The position numbers were made by a program, and so were the translations under genes. From the NCBI GenBank assembly GCA_037447655.1, contig JBBHKE010000765.1, forward strand, positions 100,039-164,038: a stretch of DNA of 64,000 bases, given 5' to 3'. The notes under the pieces were generated by a model. That model was given only the letters and a program-made list of their open reading frames with translations. It had not been told where the DNA came from and made no database searches. Source of the DNA: Zygnema cylindricum (taxonomy: Eukaryota; Streptophyta; Zygnematophyceae; Zygnematales; Zygnemataceae). This document shows positions 59,406 through 64,000 of this stretch, one piece after another (the first letter of the stretch is position 1; each line of letters opens with the position of its first letter).

Positions 59406-61933
59406 ATGGCTTTCAAACTCTCTCTCCTTCTCCTTCCCCTCCTGTTTCTGGCCGTCCGTGCGCAAGATGGGTTTATAGACTCCGGGGATCGATCCACTCT
59501 TATGGCCATAAAGAGATTTATTCAATCAGACGATTTTCAAGTGTTCCAGCAAATAAACGGAGGTCCAGATTGGGTCTTATCTTGGGATTTATCATATGTT
59601 TATTGTACTTGATTTTCGGGAGTTGAGTGTAATGAATTTGGTAAAGTTATCCGAATTAACTTTGATTTTTCTAATCATAATAAAGATTATTCGTTAAAGG
59701 GCATAATTTCGCCATTTTTTGGAAACCTTTTGAGTCTTGAGTATTTGAGTTTACGGAATCATCGGTTTTATAATGGCATTCCTTCAACTCTTGGGAATCT
59801 GAAAAACTTAACTTTTTTGGATTTGTCGCTCAATTATATCGACGGTTCGATTCCGAAAGAATTTGGAAATTTGAAAAAGTTAGTAACTTTACGACTATCT
59901 GGCAATAAAATTGGAGGAAATATACCAGTTTCTATTGGAGATATGAGTTCACTTGTCACTTTAGATTTGTCTTACAACGCATTGGGAGGCGTCATTCCAT
60001 CTTCTATTGGAAATATTTTCACTCTCATAAGTTTATTTTTAAACAACAATTTTCTAACTGGAGCGGTAAATATAAAATTCAGTACAAAAAATTATCAAGA
60101 TATTAATCTGGGGGATAACTATTTAATAGGACCTATTTCTCTCACTTCCAATATGCCCCCTTTATGCGCTGTTTTGGCAAATAATTGTATTTCTGATAGT
60201 AAGTTTCCTTCTTCCATTTGCCCACAAGAGAGTCAAAGATCTGCCACAGAATGCTCCAAATTCTGCAACTTGAATCAAAGTGGAGGACCTTGTTCAGGTA
60301 TTTCTTTTCCTTCAAAAGAAAAAAAAAAAACTGCAACTGAAAGTGTTCTAATTGGCATTGTTTATTCCTCAAAATCATTTTTTTACTATTTAACTTATAT
60401 TTTTTTTTGTCTTTTGTTTGTCTTTTGTTTGTCTTTTGGTTTGCTTGCTTTTCTTTTTTCTTTTTTTCACTAGATGTTTTTCTTTTCTGTTTTGTAACAT
60501 TCCATAGGCGGCCGAAACTTTTCTTCTTTTTTCTTAAATTGTATTATTCATCCACACGATTACTGTTCCAGCACTTATTCATACATCCAAAAAAAAAAAC
60601 AAACACCTCATGTAGCCTTTTAGAAAACCCTCAATATTTAAAAGATTCCATTTACTTGTCCCACTTCTGTCAAAGTCTTTCAATTCTTCTTCCCGTATCC
60701 CTTCCAAAATAGCCATTTTTTGCCTAAAACTGTGGAACCATATACCCTATCCAAAAACAGCTCAGTTCAGATTTTCACCAGCTCTACAAACTCCATTTTG
60801 TATTTTTTCCTTTACCCCTTTGTTTAACTCTTAAAAGAAAACCAAACTGAGCCAAAGAGGGGTGGAGGGAGACAGGGCTTGGGATCTGCTCAATAAATGC
60901 GACAGGAGCTTTTTGCACTTGCGACAGCGGTACGCCAAAATCTAATTTCACCTGTTCGGGGGTCCCCAAACTATCTCCACCCCCCCCAAAACTCTCCCTC
61001 CCTCCCCCACTTCTCAATCCCTGTCAGCCTCCTCCTCCTCTCCTCCCTCCTCCGTCTCCTCCATCCTTAAAACCACCTCCCCTCCCTCGTCTCCCTCGCG
61101 GGCCTCCTCCACCTATCCGTCCTCCACTGCCTCCCTCTCCTCGGCCTCCGGTTTCTCAATGCCCTCCTCCCTCTCCTCCTCCTGTCCAGAGCCCTGTCGC
61201 CACGGCTCTACTAAATTTTAAAAGCGGAATCTTATTTGATCCTAATGGGGTTTTGGAATCGTGGGAAGAATTAATTAAAGTGGGAAAATGGTGTGCTTTG
61301 CCGGGAATCGAGTGCGATAATCTTCGGAATATAGTGGGTTTAACATTGCCCGACAAGGATTTAGTAGGAATGTTGTCTCCCTCCATCGGTAACCTCACTA
61401 CTCTTTTAAAATTGGATCTTTCCAATAATTATTTTGGTTCAAATATTCCCCCCACTATAGGACAATTGGTAAATCTACAGGAATTGGATTTCTCCGGAAA
61501 CGATTTTTCTGGTGTAGTTTTGCAAAGTATCAGAAATTTGACAGTTTTAAAAAAATTAAGACTAAATCGAAACCGATTTACCGGTACTATTCCGACGGAA
61601 ATCAGTAAGTTGACCAATCTTCAAGTTCTGGATTTATCGAATAACCAATTTAACGGTTCGATCCCAAGCTCGATTGGGTCCCTTGTGAATATAACTCAAC
61701 TGTTTTTACGAAATAACATGTTAACTGGAACTCTTCAAGCTCAATTTCAGGGCCGCATGGAGCTTTACGTCGATGTTTCGTCGAATTTCCTCTCGGGAAC
61801 ACCAAAATTAGGGAGGCAAAATATGGATTTTTGTAGCGTTTTACTCGGATTGAATTGTTTTACTTTGCCGAATGCCACTCTTAGTTGCTATAATGGGGTC
61901 CAACGTCCGGCTTCCGAATGTTTAAATAAATGA
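59406..61933 (+). pseudogene. Two-module LRR protein with proline-rich linker, copy 2 (two lesions)
   Basis: Exons 59406-60297 and 60928-61933, with a GT-AG intron of 630 bp. The order is signal peptide (LLLLPLLFLAVRAQ), LRR cap region, LRRs with NGIPSTLGNLKNL and GNIPVSIGDMSSL, a Cys-rich end (SSICPQES, KFCNLNQSGGPCSG), a proline-rich linker, then a second module of about six LRRs ending in a Cys-containing tail (FCSVLLGLNC, SECLNK). There is no kinase or helix. Lesions: an in-frame TGA at 59610-59612 just before the FSGVEC cap motif, and a one-base shortage in a C run near 60982 that shifts the linker. The rest reads cleanly, so this copy is young as a pseudogene, or the C-run change is a sequencing error. 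Duplicate of 48585-51029. Confidence 0.75.
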
Positions 61934-63436
61934 TACATCTATAATTTTTTAATGTAGTACAGCTTATGTATCTATGTGTTTTATGAGTACCGTTCCTCTT
62001 TTCTTTTGCCTATTGTTTTACACTTTTGCTACAATAGAGTGCAAGGTGTGACTTTCACATGCAAAATAAATGAAAAAAAAAGAAAAATTCCCAAAAATTT
62101 CATAATCAACAAAACAAACTACATTGTGAATTACCAAAAAAACAAAAATCACATTAGAATTGGATGTGAATTGCGTAAACTGTTCAATAAATCAATAGAT
62201 TTAATTGTTTAGCATAGCAGATTTCAAGTGGAATTACGGACTCCTCAAACATGTAGAAGAGCAAAACAAAAAACCAAACTAAGGAGAAAGTGCATATTTC
62301 GATTTGTGTTTCAAACATTGAAAATTGCTATTGATTATCAACATGATAAGTGTGTTTTGGAAGGTAAGGACATGGTGGGCAAGCGAGAGAGAAATTGGAG
62401 AAAAATATGAAAGAGAAAAGAGAAAATGATCATGGCAGAGTCCAATAAGGAAGCAAAGATTAGGCCACAAGTTAACAAGAATACAAAGGAGGAGCAAAGG
62501 ATAAAGATTGTCTGCTCAACATAGCCGGTGAATTGAACGTACAAAAGTGAACACTTTGATTACCAAGTCTAGCTCTAGAATTAGATAGGACCACAATAAA
62601 CTCACCGCAGAGTATAAATAGGTGGAATTACAATCTATATTGTGATTATCGTGAAAGATTTATTAATGTTTGTGTGGAGATGGGAATGATAGTTGAAAGT
62701 TTCAGGTCACTAAGTTCCCGTCAGTAAAGACATGAAGAGAAAGCTAAGTTTATTGGTGGTTCTTCTCAATAGGTTGAGACCACAAGAATCCTCTCAGATA
62801 AAAGATTACTTCGGTTTGAGGAGTGGATGTCATCACCTGTCTTGAAAGTTCCAGGGTACTTCCAATTTTAAGTGTTATGTTGAAGAGAGAGAGAATGCAT
62901 ACCTTAATTGTGCGATGAACCAATATGTGAAGCACCGTATACAGTTGTGCATGCTTAGCTTCAATAGTTATTTCCTCTTATTTTTTGGTTTTGTACGATT
63001 ATAAAATATTCAGGTGCGAAGGACCATGGTATGGAATTTTGTCCAGCGCACAGATAATTTTTGGCGCAAAGGTGTCTTATTGGGTGCGTCCGTCTGTGGC
63101 TGTTACCTAAGTGTCCATTGTGAGATAGTAGAGCATTGTGAGGTAGTAGAGTTAGTGCGAGACATAATGCAAACTAAGTCTTCGTTGCAATAGTGGTATT
63201 AGTCATAAAAGAATATGTGTCGGAGTGAGAGATGCATGTGAGTCAATAAGAAGAGTGAGAGTAAAGAGGGAGTCAAAATTAGTAAGAGTGAGAGTCTGTA
63301 ATGGGAAAAGAAGACTTCGGCTTAATATATATTGATATTTGGCCGGCATGATAGTTATTTACTTGTGCGAATGTTCTTTCAAGCTTACATTGTGTCAATG
63401 ATTTGGCGGTTGATAGTATTGTTTGCGATCCTCACA
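61934..63436. other. Possible 5' LTR region
   Basis: No gene is recognised. A TATA-like GAGTATAAATAGGTGG at about 62610 and the CTCACA immediately before a tRNA-Met-type primer site (63439) would suit a long terminal repeat. The left LTR border is not found. The 3' flank of LRR copy 2 makes up the first part. Confidence 0.3.
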
Positions 63437-63438
63437 AT

Positions 63439-63449
63439 TGGTATCAAAG
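63439..63449 (+). other. Candidate retrotransposon primer binding site
   Basis: TGGTATCAAAG resembles the plant tRNA-iMet complementary primer site TGGTATCAGAGC, and follows CTCACA with a two-base spacer, the usual LTR spacing. The downstream ORF (to 63665) with KKKHVSSLAPSFTPP and DPFGQ could be the start of a gag-like protein, but it is short. Confidence 0.35.
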
Positions 63450-63665
63450 ATTGGTTGTTATCGAGTTAGTTGTGTACTCTGTGATAAAATTGTCGCTAAT
63501 GTTGTCACCAAGGGCGTGGGGAGCAAAAAAAAACATGTCTCGTCTCTTGCACCGTCGTTTACTCCTCCACATAGGCAGCATAAAAAATCGCCTAAATCGC
63601 GTGAAAATGGTGTTAGTGGAGCTCACTTTGATGAGGCTTTCCCCACCGATCCGTTTGGGCAATAG

Positions 63666-64000
63666 TTGGAAGAAAAGACCGTGAGAGCTAAATCTCTTAC
63701 ATCTCGTAAGATCTCGTTTGTATGTTTTACTAATTATGATGCCATGTAGGTTTGTTGTCATATATTTTAAAGCGTCAAAGATTTCTAAAGCTTATTTGCT
63801 TTATTTTGAAAGGTACCACGTAAGCTCGTTTCTAGATGTTAAAAATCATCAAAGATTATTAAAGCGTACAATCTGAATGTCACATTTGTACAAGTAGTAT
63901 CACATTGTACAAGATGTACATTAAAGTCTAACTCCGAAAACTCATAAGCGCGAGAAACTACCAAGGTGGAGGGAAAGAAAAGGGAGCGTGACAAGATATC
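63666..64000. other. Window end, no gene seen
   Basis: I see no ORF or element end that can be supported. Confidence 0.4.

Noticed and set aside
1-64000. CRISPR arrays, operons and bacterial-type signals
   Set aside because: The genome is eukaryotic with spliced genes; no regularly spaced direct repeats were seen.

Overview
The window is nuclear DNA of a streptophyte, most likely a land plant. The evidence is a leucine-rich-repeat (LRR) receptor kinase of the plant LRR-VIII type, the chloroplast electron-flow protein PGR5 with its transit peptide, a PGRL-family partner protein, a Ty1/copia fragment, a nuclear tRNA-Ser(AGA), GT-AG introns, and very dense short DNA transposons. The species cannot be named from sequence alone. 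A run of 10 N (33754-33763) shows that this is a scaffold.

Layout. (1) 190-9921 (+): the 3' thirteen coding exons of an LRR receptor kinase. All splice phases fit and give 690 codons plus a stop; the 5' end lies outside the window. (2) 15290-21420 (-): a six-exon gene for a 528-residue PGRL1/PGRL2-family protein, with two membrane segments, a C-terminal CxxC zinc-ribbon-like region and an unusually long Ser/Gly-rich N-terminus. (3) 27771-28721 (+): PGR5, two exons, 133 residues. The two genes are head to head with about 6.3 kb between their starts. In the known system PGR5 and PGRL1 act together in cyclic electron flow around photosystem I, so this is a physical pair of functionally linked genes. 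(4) 32808-33753 (-): the C-terminal part of a copia polyprotein, cut by the N gap. (5) 34686-34767 (-): tRNA-Ser(AGA). (6) 36335-37195 and 39876-40902 (-): two related ORFs resembling the C-terminal region of a non-LTR retroelement. (7) 48585-51029 and 59406-61933 (+): two diverged copies of a duplicated gene for a two-module LRR protein with a proline-rich linker and no kinase. Both carry stop or frame lesions. (8) 62-64 kb: a possible 5' LTR with a tRNA-Met-type primer binding site.

Most of the remaining DNA is short non-autonomous DNA transposons. Four kinds can be separated by their target-site duplications (TSDs): a TA-TSD superfamily with ends TACACCGYGAATCG; a TWA/TNA-TSD, PIF/Harbinger (Tourist)-like superfamily with ends GGG..; 8-bp-TSD hAT-like elements (five copies of one family and one of another); and a foldback, Mutator-like element with a 9-bp TSD. 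They are heavily nested, up to three deep, and several insertions have an 'empty site' in a paralogous sequence within this same window, so the insertion chemistry can be read directly.
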